From Lachnospiraceae bacterium UBA7050 (lineage in GTDB: Bacteria > Bacillota > Clostridia > Lachnospirales > Lachnospiraceae): a stretch of DNA of 64,000 nt. The notes beneath the pieces are model-generated. The model saw only the letters and a program-made list of their open reading frames with translations, ran no database searches and was not told the origin of the DNA. The position numbers were made by a program, and so were the translations under genes. The stretch lies in NCBI GenBank assembly GCA_002493905.1, contig DLAJ01000020.1:23696-87695 (forward strand). Direction: 5' to 3'. Below, in pieces: positions 25,293-33,897 of the stretch. Numbering within the stretch: the first letter of the stretch is position 1; each line of letters begins with the position of its first letter.

Positions 25293-26732
25293 CTATTCAT
25301 TATCATCCAAATCCAGAAATTCAAATTCCAAATCGTCCGAGGGCGTCATGAAATTCACGGACTTCCACACATCCTGATTAGACTTACGGTCATTAATCGT
25401 GGAATCCCGCTCGGCAATATCCTCTAACGCATCCTCATCCATCTCTTCTTCCATATGATATTCACCTTCGGAAGCATAAGCGCCGGCATCGGCAAGGGAA
25501 GCCGTCGAGAGCGGATCAACTTCTACACTGTCCGAAACAGAATATCCGTAATCTCCCTCGTCCTCTGCATAGGACTCATCGTCCTCGTATGCCTCGTCCT
25601 CTCCGTCTTCTGCATCTTCTTCCTCTTCCTCATAATCGTCGCGTTTACCGCGCCTCCGGCTTCGATATTCACGCCGTCCCCCGGCTTTTCCGAATACACT
25701 GCCCCTTGGAAGCACATCACGCAGATGAAACTCCTGTTCCCGGCCTCCATATAAATCCCTGCGGTAATCCTTCAGCCGCAGCCCCATTAAGATCAGAACC
25801 ACCGTCATTGCCACAACGAGTATCAAAAGAAAAATAATCCATCCGATATGAGAACCCGCTTTTTCACTTTGTCCGGAATCTGCAGCATCCCCCGATGTGC
25901 TTCCCACAGGAGCCGGCACCGCATAGTGCATTTCCTCAGAAGCCTCGCCGCGGTTTATGGTAAACAGATAACTTAATCTCGACCCATCTGCAGCCTGCAC
26001 GGTAATCACCGCCATATTGCTGCCCGGCTGCAGATTAGAAAAGCCATAATTCTCGCTGACAACGGAAGTGGACTCAGCCGGCATGCCAAAAGCACTGATC
26101 TGTGTCGTTTTTTCATCCACTGTAATCGTATACTGCGTGACATCCGGTGAAAATGCAGGAGTCAACGTTCCGTCGCTGATACTTAGCGCATAGAGCGCTG
26201 CGTTGGAAGAAAGCGTCGGTGCAGCGGGTGTCGGTTCTGCAGGAGTCTCGCCGCCTTCCTCAGGCTGCTCCGTTCCCTCTCCGCCCTCGCCGCCTTCTGC
26301 GCCTTCCTGCGGCGGTTCTGTTCCCTCGGCAGGTGCTTCGCCTCCGCCCGTCTGTCCTCCGATCGTACCGCCCACAAGATCATCATCCGCAATGGAACCG
26401 GTCTTTTCTCCGGTGTCCGTAACCAGATCGCTTCGGATATATCCTATGGTATTGCCATTTACATAGACTTTATACCATGTATAGCCATCCGTTCCGACTT
26501 CGGTACCGCATATTTCCACGCGCTGCCCGCCTTTGACAGAGGCGATCGCCGTGCTGGTTGAGGAGGATTCCAAGCGGATATTAGCGCCGTTTCCCTCCTT
26601 GACAATTCCATAGGTATTGACATACGCATGCGCCGTGAGCGTACCTATGCAAAACGCCAGCAATAGGGAGAGCGACACACAGCCGCACAATCCCCCGATA
26701 TATTTTGTGATACTCTTCATCCGTACTTTCAT
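25293..26732 (-). CDS. membrane protein with SH3b and cadherin-like beta-sandwich domains
   Basis: The product of about 479 residues has a signal-peptide-like N-terminus, an SH3b domain (ANIRLESSSTSTAIASVKG ... IGYIRSDLV, about 45-100), an acidic Glu/Gly/Pro linker, a cadherin-like beta-sandwich of the PF12733 type (LSISDGTLTPAFSPDVTQYT ... YLFTINRG), one membrane helix near 290-312 and a very acidic cytoplasmic tail. Binding of wall or polysaccharide outside is likely. Its stop lies 2 bp from the in-frame GTG before clpC, so the two are one operon. The start is uncertain among ATG 26744, 26732 and 26720. Confidence 0.75.
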   Translation of the reverse strand: MKVRMKSITKYIGGLCGCVSLSLLLAFCIGTLTAHAYVNTYGIVKEGNGANIRLESSSTSTAIASVKGGQRVEICGTEVGTDGYTWYKVYVNGNTIGYIRSDLVTDTGEKTGSIADDDLVGGTIGGQTGGGEAPAEGTEPPQEGAEGGEGGEGTEQPEEGGETPAEPTPAAPTLSSNAALYALSISDGTLTPAFSPDVTQYTITVDEKTTQISAFGMPAESTSVVSENYGFSNLQPGSNMAVITVQAADGSRLSYLFTINRGEASEEMHYAVPAPVGSTSGDAADSGQSEKAGSHIGWIIFLLILVVAMTVVLILMGLRLKDYRRDLYGGREQEFHLRDVLPRGSVFGKAGGRREYRSRRRGKRDDYEEEEEDAEDGEDEAYEDDESYAEDEGDYGYSVSDSVEVDPLSTASLADAGAYASEGEYHMEEEMDEDALEDIAERDSTINDRKSNQDVWKSVNFMTPSDDLEFEFLDLDDNE

Positions 26733-26786
26733 CGTTCCTCTCATTCTGCCGCGCAGGCGGCATTCAGATCAACATTATGTTCACCG

Positions 26787-27269
26787 CTATTTGGTTCGTA
26801 TAAATCGCCGTTCTCCCTCTTCTCCTGTAGGGCGTCCGAGTCCGAACCCTGCCATCATATTGCTCTTTTCCGCGCGTGCCTGCTCCTCAATTCTGCGGTT
26901 GACATTCACTTTGCATTTTTCACAGAATCTGCCGGACCGGATCGTCGCCCCGCACACTTCACATTTTAGGAAGGTCTTAGAATCCGCAGTAACCTCAAGA
27001 CGCTCTTCCCTGAGCATCTTCCGGATGGATTTTTGCTTCACGCCGGTCTCGCGCTCCACATCCACCATCGTCGCGCCTTTATGCTTTTCAACAAATGCCC
27101 TCACTTTTCCGTAATCGTCAAATTCTACTTTTCCGCAGTCTTCGCATTTGTATTCTCCAACGCCCTGAAACACCATCACGCCGCCGCAGTCGGAACAATG
27201 CACCGGTCTGTGATAATCTCCCATGAGCAGCTCATCCAAACGATGATCCTTACTCTTATCTTTTTCCAC
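26787..27269 (-). CDS. zinc-ribbon/helix-turn-helix regulator-like protein
   Basis: A 160-residue protein starting at GTG 27269 with GGAGG 8 bases upstream. Order: zinc ribbon CSDCGG...CEDCG (about 24-46), a helix-turn-helix-like segment (ATMVDVERETGVKQKSIRKML, about 66-88), and a second ribbon CEVCGA...CEKC (about 104-123). It resembles the YvyF-type flagellar operon protein family, though no flagellar gene is nearby. A DNA- or protein-binding role is inferred. Confidence 0.7.
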   Translation of the reverse strand: MEKDKSKDHRLDELLMGDYHRPVHCSDCGGVMVFQGVGEYKCEDCGKVEFDDYGKVRAFVEKHKGATMVDVERETGVKQKSIRKMLREERLEVTADSKTFLKCEVCGATIRSGRFCEKCKVNVNRRIEEQARAEKSNMMAGFGLGRPTGEEGERRFIRTK

Positions 27270-27329
27270 CGTCAGCGCCTCCAGCTTTAATTTGTCTCTT
27301 AATCCTCAAATTTCTAAACGATCCTTACT

Positions 27330-28607
27330 TCAACATAGATCAATCGACTTACCGATATCATGCCGCATATACTTGTTTGCAAAATCCACCCAGTCAGCCG
27401 CCTCATAGGCTTTCCTGCGCGCAGTTTTCAAATCTTCCCCAAGCGCCGTAATTCCAAGTACGCGTCCGCCGTTTGTAACGATCCTGCCCTGTTCATCCTT
27501 CTTTGTCCCGGCATGGAAACAAAAATAATCTTCTTTTCCCTCAAATTTCTCAAGCCCTGTGATCTCAAAGCCCTTCTCATAGGAAACCGGATAGCCGTCG
27601 GACGCGAGAACAACACAGACAGCCGCGTTATCCTCAAACTTAAGATCGATCTGGTCCAACGTGCCGTTGATGCACGCCTCACAGACATCGATCAGATCGT
27701 TTTTCATTCTCGGCAGAACAACCTGCGCCTCGGGATCGCCGAAGCGGGCGTTATACTCCAACACGCGCGGCCCTTTCTCTGTCAGGATTAATCCAAAAAA
27801 GATGACACCGTGAAAGGGTCTGCCTTCCGCCGCCATCGCATCGACAGTCGCCTGATAAATATACTTTTTACAGAAGGCGTCAATCTCATCCGTATAAAAC
27901 GGGCTCGGCGAAAAGTTACCCATGCCCCCGGTATTTAACCCCTGATCGCCGTCCTTCGCACGCTTATGGTCCTGTGCGGACGACATGATCTTAATTGTCT
28001 TTCCATCCACGAATGAAAGCACGCTGACTTCCCGTCCTGTCAGGAATTCCTCCACAACCATGCGGTTTCCGGCACTGCCGAACTTTTTGTCCTCCATAAT
28101 TTCTTTCACGCCTGCGAGCGCCTCTTCAAGCGTATTGCAGATCAGCACGCCCTTTCCGAGCGCTAAACCGTCCGCTTTCAACACGATTGGGAAAGCTGCC
28201 TGATCCTTTAAGTATTCCTCCGCTGCCCTGGCATCCTCAAACGTCTCATATGCCGCCGTCGGAATGCCGTATTTTTTCATCAGATCCTTGGAAAATGCTT
28301 TGCTGCCCTCCAGGATCGCTGCATTTTTCTTCGGCCCGAAAGCAGGTATGCCTGCAGCTTCCAGCTCGTCAACCAGACCGCCTACAAGCGGATCGTCCAT
28401 GCCGACGATCACCAGATTGATCTCTTTTTCTTTTGCAAAAGCGACCAGTTTTTCAAATTCCATCGCGCCGATCGGCACACATTCCGCAATCATGCCGATG
28501 CCCGCGTTCCCTGGCGCGCAGTATATTTTTTGTACACGGCTGCTCTTTGCCGCGCTCACCGCAATCGCATGCTCCCTGCCGCCGCTTCCCACGATCAATA
28601 TCTTCAT
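27330..28607 (-). CDS. purD: phosphoribosylamine-glycine ligase (GARS)
   Basis: A 425-residue ATP-grasp enzyme joining glycine to phosphoribosylamine in purine synthesis. It opens with ILIVGSGGREHAIA and has the ATP-grasp core (PIVLKADGLALGKGV, VEEFLTGREVSVLSF, QDHKRAKDGDQGLNTGGMG) and EYNARFGDPEAQV. Length matches the family. It follows purN by 7 bp and ends the purE-M-N-D group. Confidence 0.97.
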   Translation of the reverse strand: MKILIVGSGGREHAIAVSAAKSSRVQKIYCAPGNAGIGMIAECVPIGAMEFEKLVAFAKEKEINLVIVGMDDPLVGGLVDELEAAGIPAFGPKKNAAILEGSKAFSKDLMKKYGIPTAAYETFEDARAAEEYLKDQAAFPIVLKADGLALGKGVLICNTLEEALAGVKEIMEDKKFGSAGNRMVVEEFLTGREVSVLSFVDGKTIKIMSSAQDHKRAKDGDQGLNTGGMGNFSPSPFYTDEIDAFCKKYIYQATVDAMAAEGRPFHGVIFFGLILTEKGPRVLEYNARFGDPEAQVVLPRMKNDLIDVCEACINGTLDQIDLKFEDNAAVCVVLASDGYPVSYEKGFEITGLEKFEGKEDYFCFHAGTKKDEQGRIVTNGGRVLGITALGEDLKTARRKAYEAADWVDFANKYMRHDIGKSIDLC

Positions 28608-28614
28608 GATGACT

Positions 28615-29226
28615 TTATGCTCCTTCCCCGATTTTCACTTCTCCTTTTGCGATCATATCAATTGCCTGCGGTAAGATCAGCCACTCCGCCTGCTCCATCA
28701 CGCGCTGCTGGAGGATTTTAGGCGTATCCCCCTCCTGCACTTCAACTGCTTTCTGCAAAAGGATCGGACCTGTATCCGTTCCCTCATCTACAAAGTGTAC
28801 GGTTGCGCCCGTCACCTTCACGCCGCGCGCAAGCGCCGCCTCATGCACCTTCAGCCCATAATAGCCGGTTCCGCAGAAAGACGGGATCAGCGATGGGTGG
28901 ATATTGATAATCCGGTTCCGGTAACGCCGGATCATCTCCTGCGGTATCACCACAAGAAATCCCGCAAGCACAACCAGATCGGGCTTAACCTCATCGACCG
29001 CCTGTAAAAGAGCCTCGTGAAACTGTTCCCGCGTTTCAAAATCACGCGGCGAGACGCAGACTGCATCTATTTGTTTCTGTGCCGCGCGCGTCAGCGCATA
29101 AGCATTGCGGTTATTGCTGATAACCCGCTTAATCCGCGTATCTGTGATCTTTCCCGTTTCAATGGCATCCATAACTGCCTGTAAATTCGTTCCGCCTCCT
29201 GAGACGCAGACTACAATGTTTAACAT
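28615..29226 (-). CDS. purN: phosphoribosylglycinamide formyltransferase
   Basis: A 203-residue folate-dependent GAR transformylase. It starts VVCVSGGGTNLQA and has the active-site region RIINIHPSLIPSFCG and the Asp-containing GATVHFVDEGTDTGPI. Its ATG overlaps the purM stop by 7 bp, so translation is coupled. Confidence 0.96.
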   Translation of the reverse strand: MLNIVVCVSGGGTNLQAVMDAIETGKITDTRIKRVISNNRNAYALTRAAQKQIDAVCVSPRDFETREQFHEALLQAVDEVKPDLVVLAGFLVVIPQEMIRRYRNRIINIHPSLIPSFCGTGYYGLKVHEAALARGVKVTGATVHFVDEGTDTGPILLQKAVEVQEGDTPKILQQRVMEQAEWLILPQAIDMIAKGEVKIGEGA

Positions 29227-30245
29227 AGGGTCACTCCCTTTTCACCCGCCTCAATTTCTCCGATCACATAGGACGTTTCTCCTGCTTCACGCAGCGCCTC
29301 CATTGTGCGCGCCGCATCTTCCTTTGCGACTGCCGCGATCATGCCGATTCCCATATTGTAAGTGTTATACATCACCTTTTCGTCGATCTTTCCCTTTTCC
29401 TGCAAAAGCTTAAAGATTGCCGGTACCTCATAAGAATCCTTATGTACAACCGCGCGCACGCCGTCCTTTAACATACGCGGGATGTTCTCGTAAAACCCGC
29501 CGCCCGTGATGTGGCTGCACGCCTTGATCGTGACGCCCGCATCACGTACGCTCTTCAACGCCTTCACATAAATTTTCGTCGGCGTAAGCAATGTCTCCCC
29601 AAGCGTTGCCCCCAGCTCCTCATAATAAGTATCGAGACCTTCCCTCGTCATTTCAAACACACTGCGCACAAGAGAAAAACCATTGCTGTGTACGCCGCTT
29701 GAGGCAATGCCGACCAACACGTCCCCCGCTTTGAGATCATGCCCGTCGATCAGATCTTTTTCATCCGCAGCGCCGACTGCAAATCCGGCCAGATCGTACT
29801 CGTCCTCCGGCATCAGCCCCGGATGCTCCGCCGTCTCACCGCCGACAAGCGCCGCGCCCGACTGCCTGCAGCCCTCCGCAACGCCCTTAACGATCGCTGC
29901 AATCTTTTCGGGAATATTTTTGCCGCAGGCAATGTAATCCAGGAAAAACAAAGGCTCCGCTCCCGCGCAGATCACATCGTTGACACACATCGCAACGCAG
30001 TCGATGCCGACCGTATCATGGCGGTCAAGCAAAAACGCGAGCTTGATCTTCGTGCCGACGCCGTCTGTGCCGGAAAGCAGGACCGGCCTCTCCATGTCCT
30101 TGATCTTCTCCAGCGAAAAGGCACCCGAAAATCCGCCGATGCCTCCGAGTACCTCCGGTCTCATCGTCCCTTTGACATACTGCTTCATCAGCTCTACGGA
30201 CCGGTACCCCGCCTCAATATCCACGCCTGCCTTTTTGTAATCCAT
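29220..30245 (-). CDS. purM: phosphoribosylformylglycinamidine cyclo-ligase (AIR synthetase)
   Basis: A 341-residue PurM closing the imidazole ring of AIR. Recognisable are DYKKAGVDIEAG at the N-terminus, LLSGTDGVGTKIKLA, GIDCVAMCVNDVICAGAEPLFF and HITGGGFYENIPR. AAGGAG lies 11 bases before the ATG. It lies 119 bp downstream of purE with no terminator between, so the genes probably share the purE promoter. Confidence 0.97.
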   Translation of the reverse strand: MDYKKAGVDIEAGYRSVELMKQYVKGTMRPEVLGGIGGFSGAFSLEKIKDMERPVLLSGTDGVGTKIKLAFLLDRHDTVGIDCVAMCVNDVICAGAEPLFFLDYIACGKNIPEKIAAIVKGVAEGCRQSGAALVGGETAEHPGLMPEDEYDLAGFAVGAADEKDLIDGHDLKAGDVLVGIASSGVHSNGFSLVRSVFEMTREGLDTYYEELGATLGETLLTPTKIYVKALKSVRDAGVTIKACSHITGGGFYENIPRMLKDGVRAVVHKDSYEVPAIFKLLQEKGKIDEKVMYNTYNMGIGMIAAVAKEDAARTMEALREAGETSYVIGEIEAGEKGVTLC

Positions 30246-30364
30246 TGTTCTGCCTGCTCCTTTCGTAACGAAATCTTTTATGGTGATCCGGGATGCCCGC
30301 TGTCATTTTTCGTCAGTCATCCCTGTTTATTAGACGTTCGTCCCCTCCAAACAGTCTGCTTCAT

Positions 30365-30871
30365 TTACTTCATATACTCCCGGTATCCGACTTCCTGTAA
30401 GCGGGCATCCTTTTTCTGCACACCCTCTTTCATGCCCGCGGAATACTCTTTTAACCGCTCAAGCAGCGCCGCATCCGAGGTTGCGAGAATCTTTGCCGCC
30501 AAAAGCCCCGCATTCATACCGCCGTTGATCGCAACCGTAGCGACCGGAATCCCGGACGGCATCTGCACGATCGAGTAAAGCGAATCCCTTCCGCCGAGCG
30601 AGGTCGTATGCATCGGAATCCCGATCACCGGCATCGGAAAGATTGCCGCGCACATGCCCGGCAGGTGCGCCGCCATACCGGCCCCCGCAATCAACACCTT
30701 AAAGCCCTTTTCTTCCGCGCTTTTTGCATATTCAAAAAAATCATCCGGCTCCCTGTGCGCCGATATGATCTTCATTTCATAAGAAATGCCCAGTTCCTCT
30801 AAAATATCCGCCGCTTTTGCCATGACGGGCATATCCGAATCACTGCCCATGACAATTCCAACCTGTGCCAT
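30365..30871 (-). CDS. purE: N5-carboxyaminoimidazole ribonucleotide mutase
   Basis: A 168-residue class I PurE. The signature GSDSDMPVM at the N-terminus, SAHREPD with the catalytic His near residue 40, and AAHLPGM follow the family. No purK is visible nearby. It is the first gene of the purine cluster, with GGAGG 12 bases upstream of the ATG. Confidence 0.96.
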   Translation of the reverse strand: MAQVGIVMGSDSDMPVMAKAADILEELGISYEMKIISAHREPDDFFEYAKSAEEKGFKVLIAGAGMAAHLPGMCAAIFPMPVIGIPMHTTSLGGRDSLYSIVQMPSGIPVATVAINGGMNAGLLAAKILATSDAALLERLKEYSAGMKEGVQKKDARLQEVGYREYMK

Positions 30872-30978
30872 AACCTGCCACGCTCCTCCCTATGTTCTGT
30901 GATTACAGGCAGCTGCGAAACCTATCCCCTCACCGCACGCACATTCTGCAGTGAACCGGCCTGAAATCCGTCACTTTC

Positions 30979-31007
30979 AGTTTACTAAAAAACCAGGCAT
31001 GCCGCAA
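30979..31007 (-). promoter_or_regulatory. candidate promoter of the purE-M-N-D operon
   Basis: Minus strand: TTGCGG, 17 bp, TAAACT, about 110 bases before the purE ATG. I see no purine riboswitch or PurR box in the leader. Confidence 0.5.
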
Positions 31008-31035
31008 CTGCTTTTCATGATATTCCTGTGAAATG

Positions 31036-33186
31036 TTACCCAAGCTCTGCAAACGGCTCGTTTAACGCCTCACAGCCCGGCAGTACAAATCTGCCGTCCT
31101 TTATGATCTCGATTTTGCTGCCATCCGCACGCACGCCGTAAAGCGCCCCCAGCTCATCGTAGGGAATCGTAATATCAGTATGACAGTTAAAATACGCCTT
31201 GGAACGGTCTTCCTTCCGCAGGATCGAAACCTCGTTGTCCCGCGCGACGATCTCCTTGCCGTCCGGATTATAAACCGCTACTTCTTCCGATTCCGAATAA
31301 CAGGTGTCCCCGACGGCAAAATGCGGTCCCATCTTCTCCGCGATCAGAATCGGCAGTTTTCCAGCAATCCCATATTTGTGCGCCGCCACATAAGCGGTTG
31401 TGTTTGTGCCAACCGCAAACTCGCCGAGCGGCAGCTTCTCGTGATGGAAGAGCACATTGTCACGGATGTAACGCTGATCCGCCTCCTCATCCGCATAATT
31501 CGTGCAGTTGTATTCGTCCGTAAACCCGTCCTGAAAGCGCACTTCAAAATTCTCATAAAACAGGTCGTTCAGATAAACTCCTTTGACATGCAGCACACCG
31601 TTCGTGCCGGTTAAAACCGGTGAGGTAAACACTTCCCCGACCGGTATATTGACATCTGCGACACAGTTCTCAAACTTTGTCTGTTTTGCGGGGTCTGTTA
31701 GTTTACATAACTGGACTTTCAGATCGGTACGGTTTCCGTTCATGCCGGTAATCTGTACATATTCCGCCTCATCCAGCGCATCGATCAGTTTTTTCTGAAT
31801 GTCGGAATATAACTGATAATCGAGCGTGTTGATACGGATAATCTCGTCAAAAATCTCCTCGTAGCGGTCACCGATCGCAGGCACCGGAAACGCAATGATC
31901 GTAAAGCTGCGCTCTTCCTCCGGGATATAGCGGCTCGACAATTCGCCCGCGGCCTGCGCATACTCCACCTTCAGCTTTTGCTGCGCTTCGCTTAAGTGCA
32001 GCGCCTCCTTACAGTCTACGGGTGCAAACGGCTCCTCGCCGAATATCTCAATCACAGCGGGACCCGCATGCCTCTTCGCCTTCTCTTTTACAAGCTCATA
32101 CGCCTCTTTCAGCGTCTCTAAGCGGCGCGTTTTATAATTTGCATCAAAAATGAGCGCATCATCCTCTCGATGGTCATACTCGTACTGCTTATTGGCAATC
32201 GCTCCGTAAAAGCCGGATTTTCTCGAACCCCGGCGGTTAAAGATGCTGTCCGAGGAACGGAAAATCACACTCTGTAAGCCCATCTTTTCAAAATTACTGA
32301 TCGCGCGTCTGACCACGCGCTCAAATCCGGCGCAGTAATGGATATTGACCGTTTCTTTCTTGGACAGGTCGACGCGGAGCTGGACGAATCCTTTGCGATA
32401 GCCTTCCGTGTAAGTATCCGCCATGAGCGCGATCGTCTCTTCCGGCAGTTCCTGCATATGCCTTGCCGTGCGCAGCTCATTTTCCGTAATATAGCACCCG
32501 TAACGATACAGATAACGCAGATCATTCAAGTCCGATCCCATGATGATCTCACGGAAACGGCGGCTCTCCTCACAGTCCGCATCCACCTGCTTACGGACTT
32601 TTTTCTCATTCTCGATATCCGAATAGTCGCTCGCATACCAATACAGAATATCCTTCACCGTGTCCGCCTCCGGGAGCTCCCCGGTCTCGGAAACCGCCGT
32701 CAGAAACGCTCCATAGACTTCCAGTAAAAGCTCCTCCCTGATGAGCAGCTCCCATTCATCGCCGAAAAATGCATCCGATATCACGCTGTTGATCTCAGCC
32801 TGCAGGAAGCTCATACAGCGCCCCATGTCTTCACCCATGACGGACACCGCATACACCGGGTTTGCAAAACTCTCCGCATAATGTTCGGGAAGCACGTCCT
32901 CATACAAGTCACGGTTTAAGAGCTGCAGTTCCTCAAGTGAGCGCTCCATCAGCGCATCCCCTGCCCCACAGATCGTGTTTAGTTTACATAATTGTTCTGC
33001 CGCCCGGTAAAAAAAGCAGGCATAGCTTTCCGGCAGTCCGTTATCGCCGTTTTCCAGCTCTTCTGCTAATTCCTCCATGCGCGCCGCCGCAAGAAGACTC
33101 CGCTCTTTGAAATCAGCCTCCTTCAAAACGGCATTTCCGCAGGCTTCCGTCCCTGCTGCCCGGTTATCGTTCCTTTCTTCACTCAT
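31036..33186 (-). CDS. M29-like aminopeptidase with large N-terminal extension
   Basis: The product of about 716 residues ends in an M29 (aminopeptidase T) domain: VNIPVGEVFTSPVLTG with the metal-binding Glu, LGEFAVGTN, FHHEKLPLGEF and HFAVGDTC all fit. Classical M29 enzymes have about 400 residues; here some 320 extra residues precede, containing a helical region and DIENEKKVRKQ but no family I can name. The preferred start is ATG 33186. A TTG at 33249 would add 21 residues made from 15-bp repeats; the AAGGAG box lies between them, 14 bases before the ATG. It probably acts in peptide turnover in the cytoplasm. Confidence 0.8.
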   Translation of the reverse strand: MSEERNDNRAAGTEACGNAVLKEADFKERSLLAAARMEELAEELENGDNGLPESYACFFYRAAEQLCKLNTICGAGDALMERSLEELQLLNRDLYEDVLPEHYAESFANPVYAVSVMGEDMGRCMSFLQAEINSVISDAFFGDEWELLIREELLLEVYGAFLTAVSETGELPEADTVKDILYWYASDYSDIENEKKVRKQVDADCEESRRFREIIMGSDLNDLRYLYRYGCYITENELRTARHMQELPEETIALMADTYTEGYRKGFVQLRVDLSKKETVNIHYCAGFERVVRRAISNFEKMGLQSVIFRSSDSIFNRRGSRKSGFYGAIANKQYEYDHREDDALIFDANYKTRRLETLKEAYELVKEKAKRHAGPAVIEIFGEEPFAPVDCKEALHLSEAQQKLKVEYAQAAGELSSRYIPEEERSFTIIAFPVPAIGDRYEEIFDEIIRINTLDYQLYSDIQKKLIDALDEAEYVQITGMNGNRTDLKVQLCKLTDPAKQTKFENCVADVNIPVGEVFTSPVLTGTNGVLHVKGVYLNDLFYENFEVRFQDGFTDEYNCTNYADEEADQRYIRDNVLFHHEKLPLGEFAVGTNTTAYVAAHKYGIAGKLPILIAEKMGPHFAVGDTCYSESEEVAVYNPDGKEIVARDNEVSILRKEDRSKAYFNCHTDITIPYDELGALYGVRADGSKIEIIKDGRFVLPGCEALNEPFAELG

Positions 33187-33210
33187 ATTGTTTTCCAACG
33201 CTCCTTCACT

Positions 33211-33270
33211 CCGTTTAATTTCATACTGTTTCACTCCATGCCGCTTCAATTCATGCCATTTGATCTCATG
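33211..33270. repeat. four 15-bp tandem repeats before the aminopeptidase gene
   Basis: Plus strand: CCGTTTAATTTCATA, CTGTTTCACTCCATG, CCGCTTCAATTCATG, CCATTTGATCTCATG. On the minus strand one frame reads five-residue repeats of the form H-E-[I/L]-K-x. They lie across the disputed start of the aminopeptidase. Confidence 0.7.
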
Positions 33271-33297
33271 GCGTTTTCCGCCTTTCCCGGCCGTCTC

Positions 33298-33627
33298 TCA
33301 CAAACCGTATGCGCCCGCATACAAAATAAAGCTGATCGCGCCCAGCGCCAACAGATTTAGGAAAATACCGAGATAACAGAAAAAATAGAATTTGTCTTTT
33401 TCCGTCTTCGCAAGCGCGCCGAGCACCACACCGGCAAGCGAAAAGAGCGTCGCCAGAAACAGGCCTGCGCCGTATCCGCTTTTCGCGCTGCCCTGCGTCC
33501 TGAAGGTCATCGCTATCACAAATGCGATCGCTGTCAGCGAGATCACGCCTAATATGGAGGACATCACCGCCCGCGGCGGATTTTTTTTATCCGTAAAAAT
33601 GTAATGTTTCTTCTTTTTATTCGCCAT
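33298..33627 (-). CDS. small membrane protein, DUF6142-like
   Basis: A 109-residue protein with a Lys-rich N-terminus (ANKKKKHYIFTDKK) and three membrane helices (about 22-42, 52-72 and 82-105). It resembles the DUF6142 family of Clostridia membrane proteins; this is from memory of the pattern and is tentative. The ATG at 33627 has no ribosome site; a TTG at 33636 has none either. A terminator-like hairpin ends 14 bases before it, so its expression signals are odd. Confidence 0.55.
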   Translation of the reverse strand: MANKKKKHYIFTDKKNPPRAVMSSILGVISLTAIAFVIAMTFRTQGSAKSGYGAGLFLATLFSLAGVVLGALAKTEKDKFYFFCYLGIFLNLLALGAISFILYAGAYGL

Positions 33628-33644
33628 TTTGATCAAGAAAAAAG

Positions 33645-33690
33645 AACGCTCTGCATTCTTAAATGTACAGTTTCCTATAGCAAGAAAGAA
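33645..33690 (-). repeat. possible degenerate copy of the modular hairpin element
   Basis: Minus strand: CTATAGGAAAC, then an AAGAATGC/GCGTTCTT stem and TTTTTT. This keeps the element's TATAGGAA...hairpin...T-run order, but in reduced form, just before the DUF6142-like gene. Confidence 0.4.
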
Positions 33691-33713
33691 AGGGTGCTAC
33701 CGCGGCAACACCC
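33680..33713 (-). terminator. intrinsic terminator of the 50-residue membrane protein gene
   Basis: Minus strand: GGGTGTTGCC pairs with GGTAGCACCC (two wobble pairs), followed by TTTCTTTCTT. It lies just after the stop at 33722. Confidence 0.65.
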
Positions 33714-33721
33714 CTCAACTC

Positions 33722-33874
33722 CTAAAACATCAGCTTTCGTCTGGAACCAAGCAATTTTGCTCCGTGAACAATCAACATCACACCTGCCGTAATTCCTGCA
33801 ACCAGCGTACAGATTCCGAGCACCAGATTAAATGCACCGGTCTTTCCCATCGTCTTATAGGCCTTTTCTTCCAT
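33722..33874 (-). CDS. 50-residue single-pass membrane protein
   Basis: ATG 33874 with AAGGAG 11 bases upstream opens a 50-codon frame: a polar, positively charged start (EEKAYKTMGK), one strong membrane helix (GAFNLVLGICTLVAGITAG, about 12-38) and a basic C-terminus (LLGSRRKL). It is followed at once by a terminator and lies 23 bp after pyrE. Features of a genuine small gene are all present; function unknown. Confidence 0.7.
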   Translation of the reverse strand: MEEKAYKTMGKTGAFNLVLGICTLVAGITAGVMLIVHGAKLLGSRRKLMF

Positions 33875-33897
33875 TTTCCGATTCTCCTTTCACGCTC

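Noticed and set aside
33685..33715. T-box-like sequence on the plus strand (AGGGTGCTACCGCGG)
   Set aside because: The invariant TGGNACC is broken (TGCTACC), no stem I/specifier loop precedes it and no plus-strand synthetase or transporter gene follows. Its minus strand is a normal terminator.
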